Of a stretch of DNA of 64,000 bases, positions 24,467 through 35,640 are shown piece after piece. Below the pieces are notes generated by a model. The model made no database searches. It worked only from the letters and a program-made list of their open reading frames with translations, and was not told the origin of the DNA. The translations under genes and the position numbers were made by a program. The stretch spans positions 5,766,001 through 5,830,000 of the forward strand of contig JACGCM010000560.1 in assembly GCA_014058105.1 (NCBI GenBank), in the 5' to 3' direction. Position 1 is the first letter of the stretch, and every line of letters starts with the position of its first letter. Origin of the DNA: Kingdonia uniflora. Taxonomy: Eukaryota; Streptophyta; Magnoliopsida; Ranunculales; Circaeasteraceae.

Positions 24467-26007
24467 TCAATCTTTATCACTTGAAACGTTATCATCACTT
24501 GGACACTGCTCCTTCAACTTCTTCGAAAAAAGTTTAATTTGCTTCTTCATCCAACTCTTTTGTGCCGGTAGTAGGTTAGTTGGGTCCATTGTCATCACTT
24601 TAACTAAATGCACTTCTTCGATGGTTTTATTTCTAGTTAGCTCCGCTTCACGACTCCTTTGAATATTTGCCTCTCTAGCCAACTTTTGATCCTATCGTGC
24701 TCTAGCTCTAGCTTCATTTTTCCTCTTTCGTCTATCGTCTCTCGCATTCCATACCGCCATTATGTTTGTCGTCGTCTCAAACATCTTCTTCCCCCAAAAA
24801 TCTATACTTGACTTTGCCGCTTCTTTTGCCCTGTATTTTTTTTTGCCGTCCGGTTGTACTTTCCTACAAGCATATAGTGGTGCATTCATGTCGGTAAAAT
24901 CATTCGGAATTATAATATTTGGAGTGTCGAAAGTAGGTGTAGAGGGATCGGTGCCGGAAATACATAGGCTATCGTTAAAATTTAATTTCCTAACAATGTT
25001 GCGGCCGGGTTACCCGATGTTTTAAATTTGTGACCATTTTGGGCAATACTCTAAAACCTTGTAAGCCTTCCTAAATGTAAATAGATTTTTTTGTAGTTTT
25101 TCGAATGTCTCTTATGCTATGCATTCTTAAAAATCAAGTTTTAAATTCTAATGAGTATGATTTTACCTAACAAAATTAATGAAAATGAGAAGAAAAAAAA
25201 TTACTTACGAAGTCGCCCGTTATAATGCCGGTAAAATGTTGGCTTTTGAGGTCTTGAATGATGCCTCTAAAAATTAAACAATCCTTATTGAGCCGCCCTT
25301 TATATGTCATTTACACCGTTGTATGATCGTCACATCGATTGGTCATTATAGAATGGGTTGAATTGGTCATGCACCTTGAACCAAAATATAACCGCTTTTT
25401 GGTTGTTCGTGGCAGCGAGGTTTTGAGATACTTGAGACCAAGCACATGCGAGATTCACAAAGTTATCGAACGACCAATTTTAGGAGTTTCTATATCTTTC
25501 TTTGTCGTCATCAACTTCATCCTCAACCTCAACTACATCCTCAACTACAATAGGTGTCGGAGCCGTCTTTCTTTAGACTTTGCCTTTCTGCGCGTATTAC
25601 TTCTCGTGAGAACCGGAAAGATGACCAGAGGTACAATCGGTGATGTATTGAGGTTTAAATTATTTAAACCCCATGTACCTCTCTTTGGCGTGGTACTCAA
25701 ACTTCTACCGGCATGATATGACAAATATGGATTCCCCGGTTGAGAGCACGAGTCCGTATGAGGATCAATTTGAGGGTAATATCATTAGTTTTGATAATGA
25801 GGGTAATATCCTTGTATTTAAGATTAAAATTGATTGTCGTGTGGTGGGAATAGTTATCGAACATGGTGATCACGATATTGGGAATAGGTTAGGCATTTGC
25901 GACGAATCATATGCGCCAAATTATGTTAGAAATACATTCCCTTGTTAGTTTGTATTGGAAGATTGAGAGTGGTTTTGAGAATTTGATTGGGAGCTTGAGG
26001 ATGACAT
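24467..26007 (-). pseudogene. Harbinger ORF1, Myb/SANT-like DNA-binding partner
   Basis: The minus-strand ATG at 26007 opens MSSSSSQSNSQNHSQSSN, the Ser/Asn/Gln-rich leader typical of plant PIF ORF1 proteins. Then come a degraded middle, a trihelix/Myb-like patch at about 25350-25470 (NWSFDNFVNLACAWSQVS and AVIFWFKVHDQF) and a basic C-terminal helix region at 24467-24889 (RKVQPDGKKKYRAKEAAK, then MAREANIQRSREAELTRN). In the family this protein binds the element ends and brings the transposase to them. It converges with the transposase, the stops being 161 bp apart. Stops and shifts break it. Confidence 0.75.
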
Positions 26008-26019
26008 GGTGGTTTTGCT

Positions 26020-26230
26020 TGTAAGCTAAAGAGTGAGGAGAGTGTTGAAGATTAAGAGAAGATAGTATAAAAGATGAATGACCTTTATAGATAAAAAAAA
26101 ACTAACCGTTGAGCTACTTGGTGATCAAGTTTCCACATGAAAATAGCCGTTGAGCTACTTGGTGAACAAGTTTCCACATAAATATAGCCGTTGAGCTACT
26201 TGGTCAACAAGTTTCTGCATGAATATATTC
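26020..26230 (-). promoter_or_regulatory. Harbinger ORF1 promoter with tandem repeats
   Basis: On the minus strand three roughly 40-bp units carrying a form of GTAGCTCAACGGCTA (26101-26220 on plus) lead into a T-run, a TATA-like CTATAAAGGT (26081-26090) and CATTCATCTT. The same order and nearly the same words occur upstream of the transposase at 22442-22660. Confidence 0.7.
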
Positions 26231-26384
26231 TGTTGTTGATCACTAAATAAACCAAGTATAGAGAGGAGGTGATAAAACCACTGAGTATCACAATAGTGGT
26301 CATAAAACAACACAGTATGGTTGAGGAAATGTCATTACGAAAGTTTGCAAAAAAACTAAGTATGGAGAAGATAATCAAATACAT

Positions 26385-26965
26385 TCCATACTTGGTATTT
26401 TCAAGCGTTTAAAGAAATTCCCCGTATAGAGGAACTCATAAAAAAACTAATGGAACTAATTTTTTAATAGAGGGAAGGTGTTTAAAAAAATACCTAAACG
26501 GAAGAGAAAAAAAAAAGACTAAGTATGAACCAATGCACACATAATAGAGGGCAAGGGAAGGTGTTTGAGGAAATGCCTCAAAGAAACTTACACACAAAAA
26601 AACTAATTAAGTATGGAGACGGGAAGCAAAGGAAAAAGTTGCAGGCTCTTGCCAAAGAGACCAAATTAAGCCACGTGTCTCCCAAGGTTACCATGCAATT
26701 CTAAACTGCGCGGCAAGAGCCTGCAACTTTTGCCCTTGCTTCCCTTCTCCATATTTAGTTTTTTTTTATGATTTTTCTTTGAGGCATTTCCTCAAACACC
26801 TGATGTGCCATTTATAGTGTACGCATTTCTTCATACTTAGTTTTTTTTATCTCCTTTTTCGTTTAGGCATTTCATCAAACACCTTCCTTATATGCACTAT
26901 TATCATAATTAGTTGTTTTATCGCTCTTCTTTATGGGGAAATTCATTCAAACACTTGAAAAAATC
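26385..26965. repeat. large inverted repeat inside the Harbinger element
   Basis: The arms of about 270 bp (26385-26655 and 26705-26965) mirror one another. For example GTTGCAGGCTCTTGCC at 26639 pairs with GGCAAGAGCCTGCAAC near 26712, and GGAAATGCCTCAAAG at 26570 pairs with CTTTGAGGCATTTCC near 26779. The centre includes GCCACGTGTCTCCC. Related words occur near both element ends (about 22260-22360 and 29230-29420). Confidence 0.8.
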
Positions 26966-27114
26966 TAGTATTTGAATCAAACACAAGTTTAAACATAATG
27001 CATAATCAATTAAACATAGTTTAAACATAGCATATCAAAGTTATGAAGAAAACATAACATAAAGTCGATAGTTTAAACAAAACCTAATAAAACATAGCCT
27101 AAGTAGGACAACCT

Positions 27115-28985
27115 TTCTTCGTTTGGCGGGCGCGTCTAGTACGGGCGAGACTGGACTTCCAACTCTATTTGATAGTTGAAAGACATATCAGCTAGTCTCT
27201 CTCCGGTGACTTAGATAATTTCCTGTGATCGGCTCAACTGTTCCTCTAACTCTTTTGTACGTTAAAAGTATTTCCTCGAATCTTCATATGCCGCATACCG
27301 GATTCCTTAGTTTTGATGCCACAACTCATCCACAGTATACCTAGGTGGACACGGGTGTGGTACCTGTATGGCCGGGATCGGTAGCCATCTACGTTATTCA
27401 CTGCTTCCTGTCATTACCATGAACCATCCCATATCCCCCACTTCCTCGCCGTATGCCTCAACACCATAATTTTGCACATGAGAACTAGTGGTTAAACTCG
27501 AAGTAGGTGGCAAAGCAACATCGGGCCTCACTAGATCATGCCTGACCATCCATATATTCCTGGCCATCTTCACTAAACTACAACCGATCTTGGGATTTGA
27601 TGAGCCAAACGCCAAAATGTCATCTAATCCACGTCAGTAATGATGTAATTATGTCCATCATGGAAGTCCACCTCTTTCAGTACCTGATAAAACTGTCAAT
27701 CATACCGCAGAAATTTCACAATCTTTTGTGGGGGGGATATTTGGAACATTATCGTGCCCGGTGTTCTGACGCATACATCGGTCTCCTAAATACCAAAGCC
27801 TACCGTTCCCGTATGGGATAAAAACTAATGGAACCCTTCTTTCACTGAGATCTTTGGCAACTTTTACCTCTGGACGGATTGTTTGTCTAGACCTCACCCA
27901 TGGTTGCCAATCAATATTGGTTTTGTCCTTCCATTCAATCATTTCCCTAATCACAGCAAATGAATGATGGATTTCAAACCCCGAACTAGCTTTTTCATCT
28001 CTCCACGCACCCATATGAGGATAAATATGGTTAAAATTGCTCACCTTCACCAAATACATTCCAACGCGACAGAACTCAAAAAACCAAAACTCCAACATAG
28101 CATAGAAGCCTGTGATTGATCTCTTCCCCTTCCCACTCTTTAGAACTAAGACTTCATCTAGTCCCTGATACAAAGCCATCATGATCGGAGTACCTCAGTC
28201 AAACCTCGACGCACCTAGAATATGGTGGTCTGTCAAAGTTGCAAGATAACCGGCCGGTAGAGATGTGCTAGCATTCGAGAAGAAGATATTACCCATCATG
28301 TAAGCAATAAATGTCCTCACATACACGATATCCATGTCTTGGTTGTAACTGTTGGTTTCAGGATTCAAAGCGTCTCTCTAGGTTTTTAAATAAGCTAGAG
28401 TGATAATACTGTACATGATGTTATTGGTTGTGATTCCGGGGAACATCGTTTGTGCTTCTTCGAACATCGAGTACTTATCGTCGTACGAGATTTTAAGACC
28501 CACCCCCAAAATTATGCTTGTTAGCATAACAAAGTCTAACGGCGTAACGCCAAGTTCCCCGCAAGGGAAGTGAAACGTATGGGTGGAAGGCCACCACCGT
28601 TCCACGAGAGCATGAATTAAGCGGTTATCCGAGTTTTCTGCCTTAATCCCCAAAAAATCTTTGAAACCCATATTGTCGACCAACCTCTTCAACGTAGGAT
28701 ACCTGGCAATCCATTGGTACCACTTTAATACATTATCCAGTGATCCCTTACATTGTATTTCATCTCGGTTCTGCAAAAACAACACATTAACATATTAAAT
28801 TTTTATTCGGGCATTTCGTCGAACATTTAACAAATAACATTAATAACACATAAATTTTACACAAAAAACTTATTAACAATTTTTCTGATCCAATAAAAAT
28901 GTGAACCCAGTTGTCCGGGAGCATATCCACTCGGTACAAATCCTCGAGGGTTGGGGCGGGATTATTTTCCATGAGGTGTAACAAC
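27115..28985 (-). pseudogene. Plant Mobile Domain (aminotransferase-like) pseudogene
   Basis: The first exon (about 28895-28985) reads NNPAPTLEDLYRVDMLPD. After an intron with a TTTTTGCAG acceptor, exon 2 (from about 28772) carries WIARYPTLKRLVDNMGFKDF, LVERWWPSTHTFHFPCGELG and VTPLDFVMLTSIILGVGL. This W-x-P-x-T-H-x-F-h-h-P-x-G-E arrangement is the hallmark of the PMD family (PF10536). The reading continues leftwards to 27700 (MYLVKVSNFNHIYPHMG) and into a coiled tail (KELEEQLSRSQEII). Host PMD proteins such as MAIN/MAIL1 act in TE silencing; TE-borne versions are known. At least two stops interrupt the domain (TAG after LAYLKT at about 28378, TGA after GASRFD at about 28198) and more lie in the tail. 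Confidence 0.8.
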
Positions 28986-29114
28986 TACATATTCATGACC
29001 AATTCTTTCCCCCTTCATTTAACTTTATCATTTGGCTTACGTTTAGTTTTAGGAATAACATGACTAGGTACCGACATTGTTAATCTATGGATAATGAGAT
29101 TAAATTATAGGAAA

Positions 29115-29215
29115 ATGTGGGGGTTGGGAAACTTGCGAAAGAAGTTGGGTTTGAGAAACTTAAACAATAAGTTGGGTTTGGGAAACTTAAACTAGAAGTT
29201 GGGTTGTGGCAACTA
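29115..29215. repeat. tandem repeat, about 4 units of 25-27 bp
   Basis: The unit is a form of AAGTTGGGTTTGRGAAACTT followed by AAACA, located just upstream (minus strand) of the PMD first exon. Confidence 0.8.
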
Positions 29216-29510
29216 TGATATGAGAAAGGGATTGGGGCAATTCGAACCAATTTCATGCAAGTTCTTGCCGCGCAGTTCTGAACTTCGCAGCATTAATTAA
29301 TAAAATAATAATTACGTGACTTAATCTGATTTGTTCTCCCTCCCCGTGGTTTAGAATTGCGCGTGGGGATTGAACGTTTAGGATGTATCGACGTGGCTTA
29401 ATCTAGGACGTAGGTTGTGCCCCACAGTTCAAAACTACGGTGGCTAATATTCACCTTAATTTTTGGCTAAACTGTTGTGGGGTGTGGAGGTGGGGTGGAT
29501 TGATTCCACC

Positions 29511-29798
29511 CAGGGCCGGCCTTGGCTTTTTGAAGGCCCTGTTCAAAAAATTATAATGGGCCTTTTTGACAAAAAAAAATTTGTTTTTGTTTTTGTTTGG
29601 AGATAGATAAAAGATTAATGGGTTTGGTTGTTTGGGCCTTGCAACTTGTATATTGTAAGTTTGTAACTTGAATAATGGGTTGGGTTGGGTTAAAAAAATT
29701 TATTTTTTATTTTTGAATTATAGACAATTTTTTTATTTTTTATGGGCAATTTTTTTTTTTTGGGCCCTGTGCCGTCGCACACCCCTTGAACGGGCCTA
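29511..29798. mobile_element. hAT-type MITE, 288 bp
   Basis: It begins CAGGGCCGGCCTTGG and ends, reversed, TAGGCCCGTTCAAGG. The flanks are ATTCCACC (29503-29510) and ATTCCACG (29799-29806), an 8-bp duplication with one mismatch, typical of hAT. No coding capacity. It lies inside the Harbinger right end and is therefore younger than that insertion. Confidence 0.75.
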
Positions 29799-30110
29799 AT
29801 TCCACGTAACTTTTGGGTGAATTCACCTACCATACTACTGTAGATATTCTTAGAATAAGCTAATTTATGATAGCAAAATTGGACTCAATCAAGCCGGTGA
29901 GAATATAAATAGCATTATTATAGAAGGCTAGGAAGCCAGGCCTCTATTTTCAAAAAGCTGTCCAAGTTTCCAAGAAAATATGACCGTTATAGAAAAAAGA
30001 AAAGGTGGTATGAAGCAACAGTGACTACTCTGTTTTCCTCTCGCTTTCTCTCCCCACAACGGTTAAAAAGAGAAGACTAGAAAAAGGAGTCGTTTCAGTT
30101 TAAAAAAGGT

Positions 30111-30272
30111 AACACGTGTTGGGCTTCTAGTGGTTGGTTTGGATAAAACTATAATTAATGTGAAACCCATGTGTTAAGTTCGATGGGTCAGAAGAATCAC
30201 GAATTCGGATAAGGTAGATTTAAGAGCTTATTTTAATCCCATCGATATCTTTTCCAGCGTGTGACACGTGTT
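30111..30272. promoter_or_regulatory. two ACACGTGT G-box/ABRE motifs
   Basis: AACACGTGTT at 30111-30120 and GACACGTGTT at 30263-30272 lie about 1.25-1.4 kb upstream of the aquaporin ATG. Such elements bind bZIP/ABF factors in stress-responsive promoters. Any role for this gene is inference, given the distance and the SINE between. Confidence 0.35.
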
Positions 30273-30693
30273 GTCTATCTCATCTTGATATTCTGCCTGG
30301 AGGGTATTTTAGTCGAGTTATTGTTAATTATTAAGCTACTAATTATTAAGAAGATTCAGGAAATCAGAGAATGTTGGTTACTGTAGTAATTAATCTGTTG
30401 GATTAAAGCAACGAACACCTGTATCCCACCATAAATGTCTGATTATATTAGCATATATTACTAGAATAACCAAGAAAAATAGTGTCCAAGAGACCGTTTA
30501 AGCTAAGCATGAATCAACACTGGTTTGATCTAATCAATTAAATACATATGTAGAAAATGTACGCCTAAGCCTTATGTGTCTAATGTAGATGCGTAGTTTG
30601 GCATAACATTATACTAGCACTTTGATATCACGTCTGTCACACCCTATAATTCTTTTACAAAAAATTCGATCAGAACACATAAACTGACCCTTT

Positions 30694-30911
30694 AGGAACC
30701 AACTACTTGTAGCTCAAGTGGCAAGGTTGGAAAAAAAAACCTACCTAGAGATCTAGGGGTTCGATTCTCACCACCAGTGGGACCCGAGGGTGGTACCTAG
30801 TCCAGTTGGCCTTGTGCCAACGTGCCTAGTTGTGTAGTCTGCGAGCCACTGCTCAACCCTAGAGGATGCAGTCGGGAATTGACGGTGCCCATCATCTTTA
30901 GTGTAAAAAAA
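30694..30911 (+). mobile_element. tRNA-derived SINE
   Basis: A pol III A box (TAGCTCAAGTGG, 30710-30721) and B box (GGTTCGATTCT, 30758-30768) are followed by a non-tRNA body and an A-run at about 30905-30914. Flanking duplications are AAACTGACCCTTT (30681-30693) and AAACTGTCCCTTT (30912-30924), with one mismatch. It sits about 600 bp upstream of the aquaporin ATG. Confidence 0.8.
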
Positions 30912-31324
30912 AAACTGTCCCTTTCAATTTTAGAAGTAAAGGGCTACCCTTTAATGGGGAGACAACACTGAGAATACAATGCTACACTTTTTGAGGGAGG
31001 AATCACGACACATTTATTTCCTTCCTTTAAAATGTAATTTGTCTTTATTATTGTAGTATGACAGGAAGCTATCTAATGTGGTGTCCATTGCAAAAGGACA
31101 TTCTCGTCAACTTGATCAGAGCTTCCTACTAACCAAGGGGTTGAGGTAAGTTTTCTGGCATACATCCTCAAGGGCTACTTTCGTAAAATAAGTTAGTTTT
31201 AGGGTAAATAACCGTTGGTAGCTTTGTTCGTTGGATGCCAGCCGGGCTGACTCTTCAGTGGGCCTTCGAATAGATGATTAGCCCTTCACATGGTCTTCGC
31301 TGTAAGTATGACCCACCAGTCCAC

Positions 31325-31509
31325 TAGGCCCACCACTCTCACTCTATAGTCTATACACTCACTTTAATCTAAATAATATAATAATATAATCCTTAAAAAG
31401 AAACCCCTAGCTCAATAATAAATAACATTCCTCTCTTCTTTCTTCTCTTCTCATTTCAAACTATTTTCTAGAGGGAGAGAGAGTTCAAAACAGAGCATTT
31501 GAAACAGAT
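31325..31509 (+). promoter_or_regulatory. aquaporin proximal promoter and 5' UTR
   Basis: An AT-rich patch (AATAATATAATAATATAATCC, about 31372-31392) is the likely TATA region. A CT-rich then GA-rich leader of about 90 bp (TTCTTCTCTTCTC, GAGGGAGAGAGAG) precedes the ATG at 31510. Confidence 0.45.
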
Positions 31510-32827
31510 ATGACGAAAGAAGTGATTGAAGACGCACATGTTCATCACCATGGAAAGGACTACACAGATCCACCACCAGCACCATTGTTTGACATGGCTG
31601 AACTAAAGCTCTGGTCATTTTACAGAGCTTTAATCGCTGAATTCATCGCTACTTTTCTCTTCCTCTACATTACTGTAGCTACTGTGATTGGGTACAAGAA
31701 ATCAACTGATCCTTGTGATGGGGTTGGGATTTTGGGTATCGCTTGGGCTTTTGGTGGGATGATTTTTGTTCTTGTCTACTGTACTGCTGGTATATCTGGT
31801 AACAACTAAAAACCTTGAATCCTTTTTGCTTGTACCCTTTGGTTTTTTAGTGTTTCTATCAATGGGTTTTGTCTCATTTCGCTTAAACCCTTATATTCTT
31901 ACTTGTTTTTGCTTCAACCCCTCTGTTTTTAACTTGATTTCCTTGGTTTTGCTTCAACCCCTTTGTTTCTCTAGTGTTTTTGCTTGACAAACAATGGGTG
32001 TAACTTGATTTCACTTAACAGTTCTGTTTGGCTCAAACCCATTTGATTTCTCTCTGTTTTGGTTTGATTTCTAATGGATTTCTTTGGATTTGTTTGAAAC
32101 AGGGGGACACATCAACCCAGCAGTGACATTTGGCCTCTTCTTAGCTCGCAAGGTCTCACTAATCAGAGCTGTTGCATACATGATTGCACAGTGCTTGGGT
32201 GCAATTTGTGGTGTTGGATTAGTAAAAGCTTTCATGAAACATTCCTTCAACACTTTTGAAGGTGGTACCAACTCAATTGCACCAGGGTACTCTAAAGGCA
32301 CCGCTCTTGGCGCTGAGATTATTGGCACCTTTGTGCTTGTTTACACCGTCTTCTCTGCTACTGACCCCAAACGTAGCGCTCGTGACTCTCATGTGCCTGT
32401 AAGTACCGCTTATTTGTAATTTGTTTTGGTTCATGGGGTATGTTTTTGGTGTTTTGGGGTTCTGATTTGTGGTGTTTTTGTTCAGGTTTTGGCACCTCTA
32501 CCAATTGGGTTTGCTGTGTTCATGGTGCACTTGGCAACAATCCCCGTTACTGGAACTGGGATCAACCCTGCTAGGAGCTTTGGTGCTGCTGTTATCTACA
32601 ACAATGAGAAAGTTTGGGATGACCAAGTGAGTTTCATTTTAAGTTTTTTTTTTTTGGTTATGTTAGGTCTAATTTTGATTTTGATTTTTTTTTTGGGTGT
32701 TGAACAGTGGATCTTTTGGGTTGGACCATTTATTGGAGCACTATTGGCAGCTGCATACCACCAGTACATTTTAAGAGCAGCAGCTATTAAAGCATTGGGA
32801 TCATTCAGAAGCAACCAGACCAACTAA
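31510..32827 (+). CDS. PIP2: plasma membrane aquaporin, PIP2 type
   Basis: Four exons (31510-31798, 32103-32398, 32486-32626, 32708-32827) with GT-AG introns join to 846 nt, a 281-residue protein, the usual PIP2 length. It forms a tetrameric water channel in the plasma membrane. Both NPA boxes are present (residues 101-103 and 222-224), as are the ar/R filter residues F81, H210, T219 and R225. Known gating sites also match: D28/E31 (Ca2+ binding), H193 (cytosolic pH), and S115, S274 and S277 (phosphorylation). C69 of loop A is kept. The short N-terminus and long C-terminus ending SFRSNQTN are PIP2 rather than PIP1 features. No stop, shift or splice defect was seen. The gene stands alone between TE clusters; the nearest insertion is the SINE about 600 bp upstream. 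The exact PIP2 isoform cannot be assigned. Confidence 0.96.
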
Positions 32828-33950
32828 GATAAACGGTGGAGATTTGTAGTTGTATTTTGTGTTTTTGTGATTGTGGTGACTTTGTTAAAAAGCAAAGCTA
32901 TTTTGTGGGGGTGGTGTTAGAGATGATGTTTAGGTGCCAAAAGTAATATTATTGTCGATGTTTGGGGTAGTGGGGGTGCTTTTATCAGTGTCTCTTTTTT
33001 AATCGTCAATCATCTTCTGCATTTCTCCAATCAATCAAAATGGATATTTTTAAGGTCTTGTCTCTTTTTAGCTTGCTTTTGCTTTCGCTCAAGTTATTTT
33101 TTACCCTCTAAAGTAGAAGGGTAGTTCAGGGATAAAGCGTTCTCATAAGAACATTTCCTAAAGTATAGGTGACAAAAATTAAAGTCCAATTGAGTTTCAT
33201 CCGATAGTACCTTAGTGGGTTTTTCTCAAAATGCCTTAAATGTTACGCGCACATTTAATTCTTTATTTTTTCAATCAAGCTCGGATGTGTTAGGGTCGAT
33301 TTAAAATTTTGTAGAAAAAAAAAAATTAGAAACCCAAGCCTTATGGGAGACGTTGTCCATTACACATAGTCAGGCTTTTGAGGGTACTGCTGGTCTGATG
33401 GGTATATTTCTCAAGAGATCATCTAAAACAATATCCCCTGATTACTATCAATAATATTCATAATGGCAAAGTTGGTAAGTGCAATTTAGAGTTAAGAGAT
33501 GAAAAAGATATTGGAGAGGATATTAGAATTAGAGATAAAAATGCGAACTAAGTAAGATTTTACGTTTTCTTTTTGAAATTTGGATTAGAAGTGGAATCGA
33601 TCAGATCAGTGCTTGATTAGTTTGGATTGGCCTAATAATGCAAAATAAGTCTGGTCAGGGCACTGTTAGCTCTGATGTTAGTGTCAACGATCATACCTTT
33701 ATTAGAGCAAACTTTGGTTTTTCCTAATAGTAGATCAGGTAAAAATTTAAATCTAGATAAGGTAACTGACATAGTAATCTTTTCAATATAACATCCACGA
33801 AGTGCAATTCATTAAATGAAATGGATGAAATAAGAAAGATTTGCAAGCTTCATTAAATGACACAATAACATGACCTTTAGGAGTTCTGGAAAACAAAGAC
33901 AACCTACCACTCATTCTCGGCTAAAGTGTTGATTCTCAATTTTTGAAAAT
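32828..33950. other. aquaporin 3' UTR and spacer
   Basis: A T-rich 3' region follows the stop (AATATTATTGTCG near 32945, AATCAATCAAAATGG near 33028). Poly(A) usage cannot be fixed. From about 33100 nothing recognisable is seen up to the NUG2 fragment. Confidence 0.5.
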
Positions 33951-33983
33951 TACTAAATTAAGTTCAAAAAGATAAAACAAACA

Positions 33984-34318
33984 CTAAACTGCTTCAATTG
34001 TTTTTTCTTCCAACTCTTCAATTTCTTCAACAAAAAGATGATCTTCATCTCCCAACTCTTCTTTTGAGTAAAGGTCTCTTTGAACATAAACATTCTTAAA
34101 TTGCTGGGATGAAATGACACTTGCAATTGCTTTGATTGCAGCTGATTCTCGATCATTGTCTACAACTGAGCTACCTCCAGATAGGTTGTTGTTGGTTGTT
34201 GCAGCTTCTTCTACCTCTCGTTCTGATGTCAATGGGGGAACATAGAAGGTATACGACCTCTTTGCCAGTCATGAAGGACCATCTTTACTGTAGTCTTTAA
34301 ATCTGCTTTACCGCCCTG
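33984..34318 (-). pseudogene. NUG2-like: captured nucleolar GTP-binding protein 2 (NUG2) C-terminal exons
   Basis: After a splice-like TTTCTATCCAG, the minus strand reads GKADLKTTVKMVLHDWQRGR and IPSMFP. After a stop/shift it continues DNDRESAAIKAIASVISSQQ and VYVQRDLYSKEELGDED. This matches the end of plant NUG2/NGP2, the circularly permuted GTPase needed for 60S pre-ribosome maturation: the LHDWQRG(K/R)IPFF box, the alanine-rich helix and the QRD(F/L)Y motif. The G-domain itself is absent. The frame breaks near 34230. It lies in the cargo region of Helitron E1. Confidence 0.75.
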
Positions 34319-34949
34319 GATAGAAAAAAACCCATTACACACGTTACTACCAAACAACTCAAATAAATACTTGAGAAAAATACAAACTTTGTAATCAATA
34401 GTAGATATGTCCCAAAAAAAATATTTGTCAATTATTTCCAGTGCAGATTGATACTATGTATAGGAATCTTAACCAATCAATTCTTTATGGGCCTTTAGGT
34501 GAACCTTGTATGCCTTCTTCTCCATTGAATTGCAGTATATCAAAAACGATATGGCTACATATGAGCAGTAGCTAGCAAGTAACAATGTCGCATATTGATA
34601 CGTCCCTTCCACAAAAACATAGTTTCTCATCATTGCTAGGGATTTCAGCCAACTTATGTCCACTTTGAGAGATTAGAGGGAAACAAATGCCCACAATTTC
34701 TGCCTTCAGTTAAAGAGCTTTAAGTATGCCCTTCTTGGTGTCATCCACTAATGGAGCAAAGGGACAATGAAGACATGTAACATATGTTAGCATTAAGCAC
34801 CGGGGATACAAAATTCTTCATAGCAGAAGAGGTCAAAAGCACAGCTTTTTGAACATTTGCAAGCTTTATCTCATCCTTAAACCACAAACAATTCCAAAAT
34901 CCCGTTCATTACATCCTTAAAATGGAGATTAATATAAAGTGCTTATGTT

Positions 34950-35640
34950 TTGAATTTTCATCAGTAAAATTCTAAAGTTTCTCTTTATCAGTCTCCTTAA
35001 GAATATACCCTAATGACATTTGATTTTGACTTGGCATTGACAGCCTCCACAATGACGTCCGTCAAAACAGTTCTGAATTTACTCTTTTCCTTTTACATGT
35101 ATCACAGTTTCAGCACCAATAACACCCATGGTTGGTATTTGCAGGTCTTCAAGTAAAAAGGCTATCTTTTGGCCACACAGGAAATGGATCTGTCGTTCAT
35201 GAAAACCATGATTATCCCTGGGAACTCAATACCGAGCAACCAGAAAACAACTTTATCTCACCTGGCTGTTGTGGAATCCAAACGCAAGACTGTACAGAAA
35301 TAGCTTGCCTACATCTCATTTGAACCCGCAATTTTCTAAGTATCTATAAATCACTCACAACGTTGCTAATATTTTTCTCTGTCTGTTCCCTACTATTCTG
35401 CATTTCTCTCAATATCTTGCCTTTAACTGTTAATATATTCATAGTTCTGCCCTTGAATACATGATCATTTCTACACTGCCATAGAAAGTATGCTGCAATA
35501 AAGGTTGAATGCTTTCCATATCTCTCTCGCCATAGGGCTAGATTGCTTTGATACGGCTAAGCATTCTTGTGCAGTTTGTACAATACCACTTGAGAAGTTG
35601 AACAACGACCTTCCCCATTCTCTTATATGTTTTGCCCAAC
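34950..35640 (-). pseudogene. LINE-like reverse transcriptase tail and RNase H remnant
   Basis: The minus strand contains IAAYFLWQCRNDHVFKGRTM, the W/R-N-x-x-x-F segment that ends plant LINE RTs. Next comes WIPQQPGEIKLFSGCSVLSS, the start of a LINE-type RNase H (W-x-P-P-x-x-G-x-x-K-h-N-x-D-G-S, here decayed). Stops are frequent. Because key acidic residues are lost, the call rests on the pattern alone. Confidence 0.45.

Larger units (their letters stand above)
21993..29849. mobile_element. PIF/Harbinger DNA transposon with PMD cargo
   Basis: The left end reads GAGCATCTGCAACAGC and the right end, reversed, GAATATCTACAGTAG. Both are forms of the plant PIF/Harbinger terminal repeat, and both are flanked by TTA, the family's 3-bp duplication. 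Inside are a transposase pseudogene (+), a Myb/SANT-like ORF (-), duplicated promoter regions, a large inverted repeat at 26385-26965 and a Plant Mobile Domain pseudogene (-). A 288-bp hAT MITE is nested near the right end. At 7.9 kb it is longer than the usual 5-6 kb, which the PMD segment and inverted repeat explain. It could instead be two adjacent Harbinger copies merged at the inverted repeat. Confidence 0.8.

Noticed and set aside
26196..26384. 62-residue ORF between the ORF1 promoter and the inverted repeat
   Set aside because: Overlaps promoter repeats and has no domain; chance reading.
30700..30790. tRNA gene on the plus strand
   Set aside because: A and B boxes are present, but no cloverleaf could be drawn, and the A-run tail with flanking duplications fits a SINE.
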